From contig CAJUSB010000006.1 in the NCBI GenBank assembly GCA_910589115.1, positions 1-55,355 of the forward strand: a stretch of DNA of 55,355 nucleotides. Direction: 5' to 3'. This DNA comes from an uncultured Clostridia bacterium. GTDB taxonomy: Bacteria; Bacillota; Clostridia; Oscillospirales; Butyricicoccaceae. The notes beneath the pieces are model-generated. The model saw only the letters and a program-made list of their open reading frames with translations, was not told the origin of the DNA and did no database searches. The position numbers and the translations under genes are program-made. The number at the start of each line of letters is the position of its first letter. Positions within the stretch are counted from its first letter, which is position 1. Below, one piece after another: positions 9,482 to 17,611 of the stretch.

Positions 9482-10099
9482 ATGATAAATAAGGATTATT
9501 TTGCACATGAAACCGCCTGCATTGAGGATGATTGTACAATCGGTGAAGGTACAAAAATTTGGCATTTTTCGCACATCATGAAGGGTTCTGTTATCGGCCG
9601 TCAATGCAATATCGGGCAAAACGTAGTGGTTTCTCCCGGGGCAGTGCTTGGTGATGGCGTTAAAGTACAGAATAACGTTTCGGTTTACACCGGCGTAATC
9701 TGTGAGGACCGCGTATTTCTCGGCCCGTCCTGCGTATTTACGAATGTAATCAATCCCCGTGCGTTCCTGTCCCGCAGGGATGAATTCCGCAGGACGCTGG
9801 TCAGGCATGGCGCCAGTATTGGCGCGAATGTGACCATTGTCTGCGGATGTACGATTGGGAAATTTGCCATGATTGGGGCCGGGTCGGTAGTCACGAAGGA
9901 CGTGCCGGATTATGCGCTGGTGTACGGTGTGCCGTCCCGCATTCATGGATATGTGTGCGAATGCGGGGAACAGATTGTTTTTTCCGGACAGGCAGCGGTA
10001 TGCGGGGCCTGCGGGAAACGCTATCAAATGAAGGGAACGGAAGTCGAGGAAATGAGCTGCAATGGGCATGAAAGAAGAACTGATTCAGAAAATCAATGA
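9482..10099 (+). CDS. wbpD: UDP-3-amino sugar N-acetyltransferase, left-handed beta-helix
   Basis: Acetyl-CoA-dependent enzyme that would acetylate the 3-amino group made by WbpE. The 205 residues are built from hexapeptide repeats (IGEGTKIWHFSHIMKGSVIG, then IGQNVVVSPGAVLG and IGANVTIVCGCTIG); IWHFSHI is typical of the WbpD/WlbB group. A C-terminal tail of about 40 residues carries CEC and CGAC pairs resembling a zinc ribbon. Start ATG 9482 follows the wbpE stop by 3 bases; the ATG overlapping that stop (9478) opens only a 4-codon frame. The 3' end overlaps wbpA by 38 bases. Confidence 0.9.
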   Translation: MINKDYFAHETACIEDDCTIGEGTKIWHFSHIMKGSVIGRQCNIGQNVVVSPGAVLGDGVKVQNNVSVYTGVICEDRVFLGPSCVFTNVINPRAFLSRRDEFRRTLVRHGASIGANVTIVCGCTIGKFAMIGAGSVVTKDVPDYALVYGVPSRIHGYVCECGEQIVFSGQAAVCGACGKRYQMKGTEVEEMSCNGHERRTDSENQ

Positions 10100-11381
10100 C
10101 AAGTCACTGCGGATGGGGGTCTGTGGGCTTGGCTATGTTGGGCTGCCGCTGGCGGTGGATAAGGCAAAGCATGGATTCCGCACCATCGGCTTTGATATTC
10201 AGCAGAAAAAGGTGGACATGGTCAACGCCGGAGAAAATTATATCGGCGACGTGGTGGATGCGGATCTGCGCGGGTTGGTGAAAGCGGGCATGCTCCGGGC
10301 GACCTCTGATTTCAGCTTTGTAAAGGATGTTGATTTCATTGCGGTTTGTGTCCCAACGCCGCTGGACAGTCATCAGCAGCCGGATATCAGCTATGTGCGT
10401 TCATCGGCGCAGGAGATTGCACGGCATTTGAAGCGGGGCAGCATTGTGGTATTGGAGTCAACCACGTATCCGGGTACGACTGAGGAACTGCTTCGCCCGA
10501 TTTTGGAGGAAGGCTCCGGGCTAAAATGCGGGGAAGATTTTTATCTTGGATTTTCCCCGGAGCGGGTGGATCCCGGCAATTTGATTTATAAAACAAGTAA
10601 TACCCCAAAGGTGGTGGGGGCCATTGGTTCGGATGCTGCCGAGGTGATTTCGGCGGTTTATTCGGCGGTGCTGGATGGGGAAGTGCATACTGTTTCATCC
10701 CCTGCCGTGGCCGAAATGGAAAAAATATTGGAAAATACTTACCGTAATGTCAATATTGGACTAATCAATGAGCTGACGATCCTTTGCAATAAAATGGGGA
10801 TCAACGTCTGGGAGGTCATTGACGCGGCGAAAACGAAACCTTATGGTTTTCAGCCTTTTTACCCGGGGCCGGGGCTGGGCGGGCACTGTATCCCGCTGGA
10901 CCCCTATTATTTGAGCTGGAAAGCACGGGAATACGGCTTTCATACTTCCATGATTGAAAGTTCTATGATGATAAACGACCGTATGCCCGAATATACGGCA
11001 GAGCGGGCGGGACGGATTCTGAACCGGGAGAAAAAGGCGCTGAACGGGGCGCGGATCCTTCTGCTCGGGGTAGCATATAAACAGGATATTGACGACAGCC
11101 GGGAGAGTCCTGCGCTGCGGGTCATGGAGGAGCTTGTGCGCAGGGGCGCACAGGTGGACTATTACGACCCTTACATTTCCCGCTGTCTGTACCGGGGGGA
11201 ATGGCGGCAGGGTCTGGAGGCACTGACAGCGAAAGCGCTTCGCGGCTATGATTTGGCGATTGTTACCACTGCCCACAGCTGTGTAGATTATAAAATGGTA
11301 GCAGAGGCCGGAATTCCGGTGTTTGACTGCAAGAATGTGATGAAGTCCATCGAAAGCCGAGCGAATATCGAGGTGCTTTGA
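10062..11381 (+). CDS. wbpA: UDP-N-acetyl-D-glucosamine 6-dehydrogenase
   Basis: NAD-dependent four-electron oxidation of UDP-GlcNAc to UDP-GlcNAcA, first step of the pathway. The 439 residues have the Rossmann motif GVCGLGYVGLPLA at the N-terminus, VCVPTPLD, LESTTYPGTTEELL, GFSPERVDPGN, and the catalytic cysteine C276 in LGGHCIPLDPYYLSW. The family is UDP-glucose/GDP-mannose dehydrogenase; the HexNAc preference is inferred from the neighbours. The start overlaps the end of wbpD, with GAGGAA upstream; an ATG two codons later is also possible. The stop abuts the start of the epimerase gene. Confidence 0.9.
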   Translation: MGMKEELIQKINDKSLRMGVCGLGYVGLPLAVDKAKHGFRTIGFDIQQKKVDMVNAGENYIGDVVDADLRGLVKAGMLRATSDFSFVKDVDFIAVCVPTPLDSHQQPDISYVRSSAQEIARHLKRGSIVVLESTTYPGTTEELLRPILEEGSGLKCGEDFYLGFSPERVDPGNLIYKTSNTPKVVGAIGSDAAEVISAVYSAVLDGEVHTVSSPAVAEMEKILENTYRNVNIGLINELTILCNKMGINVWEVIDAAKTKPYGFQPFYPGPGLGGHCIPLDPYYLSWKAREYGFHTSMIESSMMINDRMPEYTAERAGRILNREKKALNGARILLLGVAYKQDIDDSRESPALRVMEELVRRGAQVDYYDPYISRCLYRGEWRQGLEALTAKALRGYDLAIVTTAHSCVDYKMVAEAGIPVFDCKNVMKSIESRANIEVL

Positions 11382-12467
11382 ATGAAAAAGGTTTGTACGG
11401 TCGTGGGAGCGCGTCCGCAGTTTATCAAGCTCGCGGTGGTCTCGCGGGAGCTGCGGGAATCGTTTCAGGAAACACTGATTCATACCGGACAGCATTACGA
11501 CACGGATATGTCCGATATTTTTTTTGATGAGTTGGAGATACCGAAGCCGGATTACAATTTGGGAATCCACCCTACGGGGGGGGGTGCGCACGGAGCAATG
11601 ACTGGGCGTATGCTGATGCAAATCGAGGAGGTTCTGATTCAGGAGCGGCCGGATCTGCTGCTGGTATTTGGTGATACCAATTCCACGCTGGCGGGTGCGC
11701 TGGCTGCGGTGAAGCTGCACATCCCGGTTTGTCACGTCGAAGCAGGAAACCGTCTGTATACGTTGGACAACCCGGAGGAAGTCAACCGGATTGTTACGGA
11801 TCATGTTTCCTCAATTCATCTGGCTTGTACGGCATCCGGCGTAGATTTCCTGCGGCGGGAGGGCTTTTCGGACTCGGTTCATTTGGTGGGTGATCCGATG
11901 TACGATGCTTTTTGCCGGTACAGTGCGCGGCTGGACGGTTCGGAGCTTGCGGGCCTGACCGATTTGGAGGGGGCACGGGTTTCGCTTCCGGAACGGTTTT
12001 ATTATATGACCTGCCACCGTCAGGAAAACACAGGGCGGGATGAAGAGCTGGCACAGATTTTCCAGGCGATGGAGCGGTTAGATGCACCTGTTATTTATCC
12101 GGTGCATCCGCGGAACCGTGAGCGTGCGCGCCGTCTGAGCCGGGACTGCAAAAATATGATCCTTACGAATCCGGTCGGTTATTGTACATCTATTTCGCTG
12201 GTATGCCGGGCGGAAAAAATCATTACGGATTCCGGCGGGCTTCAGCGCGAGGCTTTTTTTGCGCAGAAACCGTGTGTAACGGTTTTTGATTATGTTGCTT
12301 GGCCGGAAACGATGGAAAACGGCTGCAATCGGCTGGCAAAGCCGGAGCGTGACGATATCCTGAACAAATTGGGAGCAAAGGTCTGCTTTGACCCAGCATA
12401 TAAGCCGTTTGGGGATGGCTGCTCGGCGGGGCGGATTGTAGAACAGATTCAAAGATTTTTGAAATAA
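11382..12467 (+). CDS. wbpI: UDP-GlcNAc3NAcA 2-epimerase (WecB superfamily)
   Basis: Non-hydrolysing 2-epimerase expected to convert UDP-2,3-diacetamido-glucuronate to the manno form. The 361 residues carry VVGARPQFIKLAVVSREL, HTGQHYDTDMSDIFF, VFGDTNSTLAG, HVEAGNRLY and TDSGGLQREAF. AGNR where plain WecB enzymes have AGLR fits the WbpI subgroup. Translation probably couples to wbpA, whose stop is immediately upstream. An uninterrupted run of 9 G at 11576-11584 encodes Gly-Gly-Gly in the loop TGGGAHGAMTG and could cause slipped-strand frameshifts; the frame is intact here. Confidence 0.9.
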   Translation: MKKVCTVVGARPQFIKLAVVSRELRESFQETLIHTGQHYDTDMSDIFFDELEIPKPDYNLGIHPTGGGAHGAMTGRMLMQIEEVLIQERPDLLLVFGDTNSTLAGALAAVKLHIPVCHVEAGNRLYTLDNPEEVNRIVTDHVSSIHLACTASGVDFLRREGFSDSVHLVGDPMYDAFCRYSARLDGSELAGLTDLEGARVSLPERFYYMTCHRQENTGRDEELAQIFQAMERLDAPVIYPVHPRNRERARRLSRDCKNMILTNPVGYCTSISLVCRAEKIITDSGGLQREAFFAQKPCVTVFDYVAWPETMENGCNRLAKPERDDILNKLGAKVCFDPAYKPFGDGCSAGRIVEQIQRFLK

Positions 12468-12479
12468 CAGGTGAATCCT

Positions 12480-13514
12480 ATGGAATATGCTTTGATTGGC
12501 TGCGGACGCATTGCGGCCAACCACATGAAAGCGGCAATCGATAACCGGCTGCATATTGCTGCTGTTTGTGACGTAAAGCCGGCGGCAATGGAAGCGCTGC
12601 TGGGCCGTTATGGATTGGAGGGTGACCGTTCGATCCGGCGGTATACGGATTACCGGCAGCTGCTTTCGGAGACTGGCATTGAGCTTGCGGCGATTGCAAC
12701 GGAGAGCGGCCTGCATGCATCGATTGCATTGGACTGTATCCATGCCGGTGTAAATGTTATAATTGAGAAGCCCATAGCGATGACAATAGCGGATGCGGAG
12801 GAAATCATACGGTGCAGCGAGCGGAAGAATGTCAGGGTATGTGCGTGCCATCAGAACCGATTCAATGCTGCGGTACAGGAGACACGGAAGGCATTGGAGG
12901 CTGGGCGATTTGGCAGGTTGTCGCATGGTTCTGTGCATGTGCGCTGGAACCGAAACCGGGAATATTATGCGCAGGCGCCTTGGCGGGGGACTTGGGCGCA
13001 GGACGGCGGCTGCCTGATGAACCAGTGCATTCATGGAATTGATTTACTGCGCTGGATGATGGGTGACGAGGTTGATGAAGTTTATGGTGTAACGCGGCGG
13101 CAGTTCCATGATTATTTGGAATGCGAGGATGTCGGCATGGCGGTTGTGCAGTTCCGGAACGGGGCGATTGGAACCATTGAGGGCACGACGAATACGTATC
13201 CACGGAATCTGGAAGAAACGCTGTATTTGTTTGGTGAGACAGGCACGGTTAAGCTAGGCGGAACCTCTACCAATCAGATTGATGTATGGCAATTTGCGGA
13301 CGCGTGCGAAGCGGACGCGTCCGCCCAGAATTTACGGGAGGCTGTCGGCAATGTTTACGGGAATGGGCACATTGGCCTATATGCGGACATGATTGACGCG
13401 ATCCGCTTTGGACGGAAGCCGTATGTAGACGCTGTGGCAGGGCGGAACGCGCTGGAGCTGGTACTGGCAGTTTACCAGTCCTCCATTTCGGGGAAACCGG
13501 TAAGGCTTTGCTGA
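12480..13514 (+). CDS. wbpB: UDP-GlcNAcA 3-dehydrogenase (Gfo/Idh/MocA family)
   Basis: NAD-dependent oxidoreductase that would make the 3-keto substrate for WbpE. The 344 residues have the Rossmann motif ALIGCGRIAANHMKAA, the catalytic-lysine motif VIIEKPIAMTIADAEEII, HQNRFNAAVQ, and GGCLMNQCIHGIDLLRWM, all typical of WbpB/WlbA. I chose ATG 12480 because AGGTGA lies 5 bases upstream; the GTG at 12471 would start inside that RBS. It is the last gene of the sugar operon; a tandem repeat begins 6 bases after the stop. Confidence 0.9.
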   Translation: MEYALIGCGRIAANHMKAAIDNRLHIAAVCDVKPAAMEALLGRYGLEGDRSIRRYTDYRQLLSETGIELAAIATESGLHASIALDCIHAGVNVIIEKPIAMTIADAEEIIRCSERKNVRVCACHQNRFNAAVQETRKALEAGRFGRLSHGSVHVRWNRNREYYAQAPWRGTWAQDGGCLMNQCIHGIDLLRWMMGDEVDEVYGVTRRQFHDYLECEDVGMAVVQFRNGAIGTIEGTTNTYPRNLEETLYLFGETGTVKLGGTSTNQIDVWQFADACEADASAQNLREAVGNVYGNGHIGLYADMIDAIRFGRKPYVDAVAGRNALELVLAVYQSSISGKPVRLC

Positions 13515-13519
13515 GGTAC

Positions 13520-13642
13520 GTGCCCTGCGGGGGAGTGCCCTACGCGGGCGGCGTGCCCTACGCGGGCGGCGTGCCCTGCGCGGGCGGCGTGCCCTGCGCG
13601 GGCGGCGTGCCCTGCGCGGGCGGCGTGCCCTGCGCGGGCGGC
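13520..13642 (+). repeat. 18-bp tandem repeat array
   Basis: Six head-to-tail 18-mers of GTGCCCTRCGCGGGCGGC occupy 13535-13642 (two with TAC, then four with TGC), preceded by a degenerate 15-base copy at 13520. It starts just after the wbpB stop and runs directly into a dispersed repeat element. The unit length is a multiple of three, giving long artefactual ORFs in all frames. Confidence 0.95.
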
Positions 13643-13780
13643 GGCAGGGCGCTGCCCTGCACCTGCAATTTTTTCGAGAAAAAATTGAGTAAAAGCTTTT
13701 TCTCCGCTGCGGCGGGGAATGGGTGCGGTTATGGCTGTATATGCGTGCTGCCCCGCCCGCCAAAAGGACGGCGGGCGGGG
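13643..13780 (-). repeat. Dispersed repeat element, copy 3 (minus orientation)
   Basis: Holds a variant central hairpin (GCAGGGC, loop GCT, GCCCTGC), the AT palindrome CAATTTTTT-loop-AAAAAATTG with GAGTAAAAGCTTTT, the CCGCTGCGGCGGGG module, and the GC hairpin CCCCGCCCGCC/GGCGGGCGGGG at 13751-13780. With the 18-mer array this fills most of the gap after wbpB. Confidence 0.85.
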
Positions 13781-13813
13781 ATCGGCGGCTGTAAATAGTT
13801 CCGTCAAAGCGGA

Positions 13814-13845
13814 TGAAAAAATAGCTGCCATTGCTGGCAGCTATT
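13814..13845 (-). terminator. Terminator of the small membrane protein gene
   Basis: Read on the minus strand, AATAGCTGCC, a 6-base loop and GGCAGCTATT are followed by a T run (complement of GAAAAAA at 13814-13820). It lies about 25 bases after the stop at 13871. Confidence 0.85.
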
Positions 13846-13870
13846 CAATTAGTGGGGGGATTTTATTGTT

Positions 13871-14269
13871 TTAAGGGGCCGGTTTCTTGTTTTTCTGATG
13901 GATGATGATGGTATTGATGACGCAAAATAGTACAAAGAGGCCTGTAAAGTTTATCCAGATATCCCGATATGCAGTTTTTGCCAACGCTTCCCGGAGGCCG
14001 CTGAACCAGACATAAGCAAATGCAAGTAATTGGGAGGGCACATAAGCAATGACATATCGCAGGAATAAGGGCTTCACGGGTAAACCGGTGCACAGCTGAA
14101 ATGCTGTAAACCCAATTAGAAGAATGATAGCTCTGTCTAATTCGTGCCAGTTGCCGCTAGGGTCTTCATAAATGCCATTTGCAAGATATAAGACGCTGCT
14201 TAGCAGCGTGATTACCGTATATACGATCGAATAAGCTGTGATAACACCGCTCCATTTTTTTATGTTCAT
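13871..14269 (-). CDS. Small four-helix membrane protein of unknown function
   Basis: The 132 residues contain about four hydrophobic segments (near residues 9-30, 47-66, 68-90 and 108-125) joined by short loops. The tail is basic (HQKNKKPAP). It may belong to the DUF6608 group of small Firmicutes membrane proteins, but I cannot confirm that. CAGGGA precedes the ATG by about 5 bases, and a terminator follows the stop. It stands alone between the repeat array after wbpB and a possible short transcript on the other strand. Confidence 0.75.
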   Translation of the reverse strand: MNIKKWSGVITAYSIVYTVITLLSSVLYLANGIYEDPSGNWHELDRAIILLIGFTAFQLCTGLPVKPLFLRYVIAYVPSQLLAFAYVWFSGLREALAKTAYRDIWINFTGLFVLFCVINTIIIHQKNKKPAP

Positions 14270-14335
14270 ATTGTCCCTGCTTTCCAGCGTTTAGAGCTGT
14301 TTGATTTTCTATGTTTTGATATTATATCACGGCCC

Positions 14336-14365
14336 TTGACCGAATTCAACTCCATATAGTAAAAT
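14336..14365 (+). promoter_or_regulatory. Promoter candidate for a short transcript
   Basis: TTGACC (14336-14341), 18 bases, TAAAAT (14360-14365): a reasonable housekeeping-sigma promoter pointing into the region of the 25-codon ORF and ending at the terminator near 14577. Confidence 0.55.
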
Positions 14366-14424
14366 CAATGAGAGGATTTGCCTGCATGATCGGGCAGGAT
14401 CAGTATAGATATGGAGGTGTCTTT

Positions 14425-14502
14425 ATGACAAATTTTAGGCAGAATAGCGGAGCTGCTTCATGCGTCGGCAAAGGAGAGAAATATTGTATTGAAGCTGCGT
14501 AA
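14425..14502 (+). CDS. Possible 25-residue peptide
   Basis: ATG at 14425 is preceded by GGAGGT with 7-8 base spacing, an unusually good RBS, and follows a promoter-like sequence by about 60 bases. The frame encodes 25 residues with two cysteines (C13, C21), no hydrophobic stretch and no recognised motif, and stops at TAA 14500-14502. Two hairpins follow, the second a strong terminator. The unit could express a small peptide, a small RNA, or be the decayed start of a lost gene. No homologue can be claimed. Confidence 0.35.
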   Translation: MTNFRQNSGAASCVGKGEKYCIEAA

Positions 14503-14550
14503 AAAATAATTCTGGCTGGGACTTATCCCGGCCTTATCCGTACTGTGCAG

Positions 14551-14577
14551 AAAGGCCAGCCTTTTGGGCTGGCCTTT
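14551..14577. terminator. Bidirectional terminator
   Basis: An 11-bp stem, AAAGGCCAGCC / GGCTGGCCTTT with a short loop, lies between the short plus-strand unit and the convergent DUF1846 gene, 14 bases after the latter's stop. It could serve both. Confidence 0.75.
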
Positions 14578-14590
14578 CCTGTGCGGGAAA

Positions 14591-16096
14591 TCAGATATAA
14601 TAAAGTGATTCAGTCAGATACGCGTCATCACAGGTGATATTGATACCGAGCTTATTGCAAATCTTTTCATCGCTCGGGGTGATAAACGTAGCGGAATGCG
14701 CCTGGCAGCCTTCCAGTTGAGGAAGGGCATCCATTGCGGCTTGAGCGAGCGGGTTCGTGACAGCGCTGAGCGCAAGCACGGTCAAAATTTCCTCAATGCC
14801 GAGGGAATATTTTTTCATTTTAAGCGTTTTGGTTTTCAGCGCCAGCATTGGCACCAGCATACTGTTTGACAGCAGATGCATATGGTCAGGCAGGCTTGCC
14901 AGCGCTTTCGCTGCATTCAGGATGGCGGCGGCGGGGGCAGTCATCATGTCGCTGTTGCGCCCGGTGACAAAGGAGCCGTCCGGCAGTTCGACTGCGACAG
15001 CCGTCACGCCGTAGGTGGTGCCAAACCGCTGCTGCACGCGTTCCAGATGGGCGCGGGCTTGGCCAACGACTGCGCGGTCACTGGTTTTGAGGTTCTGACT
15101 CTCCATAATCATTTTCATGCGGTTGAGTGCATCCTCATCGGCGACGCCTTTTTTATAGTCGCCCACGGTTTTCAGATAGCGCCGGATGATTTCCTGACGG
15201 CAGGCTTCCTGAACCACTTCATCGTCAATGATGGCGGTGCCAATTTGATTTACGCCCATATCTGTCGGGGATTTATAGATGGATTCCCCGGTGATCCGTT
15301 CGATCATGCGGCGGACAACCGGGAACATCTCCATATCGCGGTTATAGTTGACGGTTGTCTGTCCGTAGGCTTCCAAATGGAAGGAATCAATCTGGTTAGA
15401 GTCTTTAAGGTCTGCCGTGGCAGCTTCATAGGCCACGTTGAGCGGGTGTTTGATGGGCAGGTTCCAGACGGGGAAGGTTTCAAATTTGGCGTATCCAGCC
15501 CGGCGGCCAAGCCGTTTTTCATGATAAAGCTGATTCAGGCAGGTGGCGAGCTTACCGGAGCCCGGCCCGGGAGCGGTGACGACAACGATTGGCTTTTCCG
15601 TTTCCACATATGGATTCTTGCCATAGCCTTCTTCACTGACAATGGAATCCACATCATGCGGATATCCGGTAATCGGCGCGTGTGTCCATGTCCGAATGCC
15701 GCGTGTGTTCAGCTTGGCAGCAAAGGTCTGGGCAGCGGGCTGCCCCTCAAAGCGGGTGATAACAACCGAGTTTACATCCAGCCCGCTTGCACGCAGGTCA
15801 TCAATGAGGCGGAAGACCTCGGAGGCATAGGTGTTCCCGAAGTCGCCGCGTTTTTTGCTGCGCTCAATGTCACCGGCGTATACACAGATAATGATTTCGG
15901 CCTTGTCACGCAGTGCGCAGAGCAGTTCGAGCTTGGCATTTTCGCGGTAGCCGGGCAGGCAGCGTTTGGCGTGCATATCCTGCATCAGCTTGCCGCCGAA
16001 TTCCAGATAGAGCTTGTCCCAACCCTGGACACGCTCCAAAATATAGTGCGACTGACGTTCAATATACGTCTGGTGGTCAAATCCCAGTTTTTTCAT
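14591..16096 (-). CDS. DUF1846 / UPF0371 family protein
   Basis: The 501-residue product matches the usual length of this widespread but biochemically unassigned Firmicutes/Actinobacteria family: opening KKLGFDHQTYIERQSHYI, ICVYAGDIERSKKRGDFG, VVVTAPGPGSGKLATCLNQL (a P-loop-like GPGSGK), KHPLNVAYEAATADL and DMGVNQIGTAIIDD. No signal peptide or membrane segment; cytosolic. I chose ATG 16096 because AGGATGGG lies 7 bases upstream; the ATG at 16108 touches its own putative RBS. It is a single gene with a bidirectional terminator downstream. The family assignment is firm, the biochemical role is not. Confidence 0.88.
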   Translation of the reverse strand: MKKLGFDHQTYIERQSHYILERVQGWDKLYLEFGGKLMQDMHAKRCLPGYRENAKLELLCALRDKAEIIICVYAGDIERSKKRGDFGNTYASEVFRLIDDLRASGLDVNSVVITRFEGQPAAQTFAAKLNTRGIRTWTHAPITGYPHDVDSIVSEEGYGKNPYVETEKPIVVVTAPGPGSGKLATCLNQLYHEKRLGRRAGYAKFETFPVWNLPIKHPLNVAYEAATADLKDSNQIDSFHLEAYGQTTVNYNRDMEMFPVVRRMIERITGESIYKSPTDMGVNQIGTAIIDDEVVQEACRQEIIRRYLKTVGDYKKGVADEDALNRMKMIMESQNLKTSDRAVVGQARAHLERVQQRFGTTYGVTAVAVELPDGSFVTGRNSDMMTAPAAAILNAAKALASLPDHMHLLSNSMLVPMLALKTKTLKMKKYSLGIEEILTVLALSAVTNPLAQAAMDALPQLEGCQAHSATFITPSDEKICNKLGINITCDDAYLTESLYYI

Positions 16097-16218
16097 AAAC
16101 AATCCCATCCTGCTTTCAGAATTCTTTCCTTTTTTTATTATAGCCTTTTTCTGGCAGACTTTCAAGCCGCTTTTTTGCCGAAAAGAGGGGGAGAATCCAT
16201 ATGGGATTTTGGATTGCA

Positions 16219-17481
16219 TCAGTCTTGCCCGGGGGATGACGGCTGCGTTTGTTCCAGTCCGGCGAAAAAGCCAGCCGAGGCAGCTCCAATCATACATACA
16301 AGGATACCTGTGGGGATAAGCACCCAATACACATAGTCTGAAAGCCGGTCAAATAATACGCCGTAAAGGAGCTGTCCAAGCGGTTGAGCACACATTGAGA
16401 GCGTGAAAACATACGCCATAACCTTCCCCATCAGGTGCGCCGGGGTCCGGGACTGAATCGCGGAGAGGGCGCAGGCGGAGAATGCGCTGCATCCGGCCTG
16501 ACAGACAAAAAACATGGCCAACATCACGAAATACCGGCTGTATGCACTGATTGGCAGCAGGAATACGATACCTGCGGGAATGAGACATATTCCGAAAATG
16601 GAGAGGATTGCGGAAAGATGTTTCATTCGCAGTTTCCGGGCGGAGAGGCCGACGTACAGACTGCCTGAGATTGCAGCCGCTCCGAATATGCTTTCTGCTG
16701 CCCCGTAGTAAGCGGCCGGGAGGGCAAGGACGGTGCGCACCAAATAGGGGAATCCAACTACAGCAACGCCGGCCACAAACAGGCTGACGAGTGCGGCCAG
16801 CAGGAGCAGTTTCAGGATGCCCGGCTGCTCCCTGCATAGGAAATGTATGCTGGCCGAAAAGTCTTTTTTAATAAGCGTGCGGAAACGTATATGTTCGGTA
16901 GGTTTGCAGTTATCCAGCCGGATAAAGCACTCAAAAAAGGCAGTAACGAAAAAGCAGGCCGCTGCCGCAGAGAGGACGGGCCGGAGACCGAACGCTGTAT
17001 AAAACAGGCTGCCGAGGAACGGCGTTACCAGTGAAGCGATGGCCGCGACTTGATTGACTGCCGCATTACCTTTCAGGAGTGCATCGCCGGAAAGCATTTG
17101 TGGAATGCAGGCCTGTACGGTAGGGGATTCAAAGGCGGCGAGAACGGACAGGATGATCAGCAGCGCCGTGACGATAGGAATATCCTTTCCGAGCGGGAGA
17201 AGCAGGACGGTAAAAAGCACCGCCAGGCCAGAGAGCAAATCTAACGCCGCCATAATATTCCGGCGGTTGGCGCGGTCGGCCAAAATTCCGCCGAAGGGTG
17301 ATAACAGGATCGTAGGCAGCATAGCTGCGGCCAGAATCCCTGCAAAGACAGAAGCCGAACCGGTTTGCTCCAATACATACATGGAGAGGGCGAATTTGAG
17401 CGTAAAATTCCCGAGCAGGGAAGTTGCCTGACCTGAAATTAAAAGAATGAAGTTTCGATTCAATGGCCTGCATGTTTTCAT
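16219..17481 (-). CDS. MFS efflux transporter
   Basis: The 420-residue membrane protein has about 12 hydrophobic helices and the motif-A-like loop LLSPFGGILADRANRRNIM between helices 2 and 3, typical of MFS drug/proton antiporters of the MefA/YkuC-like type. The substrate is unknown. ATG 17481 is set by AAGAGGTG 6 bases upstream. The region just upstream holds four GGTATGAAA half-sites, and a tetR gene on the same strand follows beyond a repeat element, which suggests efflux controlled by that repressor (inference). Confidence 0.88.
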   Translation of the reverse strand: MKTCRPLNRNFILLISGQATSLLGNFTLKFALSMYVLEQTGSASVFAGILAAAMLPTILLSPFGGILADRANRRNIMAALDLLSGLAVLFTVLLLPLGKDIPIVTALLIILSVLAAFESPTVQACIPQMLSGDALLKGNAAVNQVAAIASLVTPFLGSLFYTAFGLRPVLSAAAACFFVTAFFECFIRLDNCKPTEHIRFRTLIKKDFSASIHFLCREQPGILKLLLLAALVSLFVAGVAVVGFPYLVRTVLALPAAYYGAAESIFGAAAISGSLYVGLSARKLRMKHLSAILSIFGICLIPAGIVFLLPISAYSRYFVMLAMFFVCQAGCSAFSACALSAIQSRTPAHLMGKVMAYVFTLSMCAQPLGQLLYGVLFDRLSDYVYWVLIPTGILVCMIGAASAGFFAGLEQTQPSSPGQD

Positions 17482-17510
17482 TTGAGACACCTCTTGATAA
17501 AAATTCACAT

Positions 17511-17578
17511 GTATGAAAGTTTTCTTGAAAACACTTTCATACCTTCCAAAGGTATGAAAAATAATAAAGTTTCATACC
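17511..17578 (-). promoter_or_regulatory. Operator-like array upstream of the MFS gene
   Basis: Four half-sites of GGTATGAAA or its complement alternate in direction: GTATGAAAG (17511), CTTTCATACC (17534), GGTATGAAA (17551) and TTTCATACC (17570). The middle pair is a perfect 9-bp inverted repeat with a 7-base spacer. The array ends about 30 bases before the MFS start codon. The likely ligand is the neighbouring TetR regulator (inference). Confidence 0.6.
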
Positions 17579-17611
17579 AACCAGACGAATGTATATAAGC
17601 GCATAAACCCA

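Noticed and set aside
13520..13642. Tandem repeats considered as a CRISPR array
   Set aside because: Units are contiguous with no spacers, and no cas genes are present; the same applies to 33221-33380.
13377..13831. Minus-strand frames encoding Arg/Pro/Ala repeats over the 18-bp array
   Set aside because: All frames are open because the unit length is a multiple of three; there is no RBS, and the frame overlaps wbpB.
14876..16336. Long plus-strand open frame (486 codons) opposite the DUF1846 gene
   Set aside because: It lies entirely antisense to a well-supported family protein, has no RBS and no recognisable domain; it reflects high-GC third-position bias.
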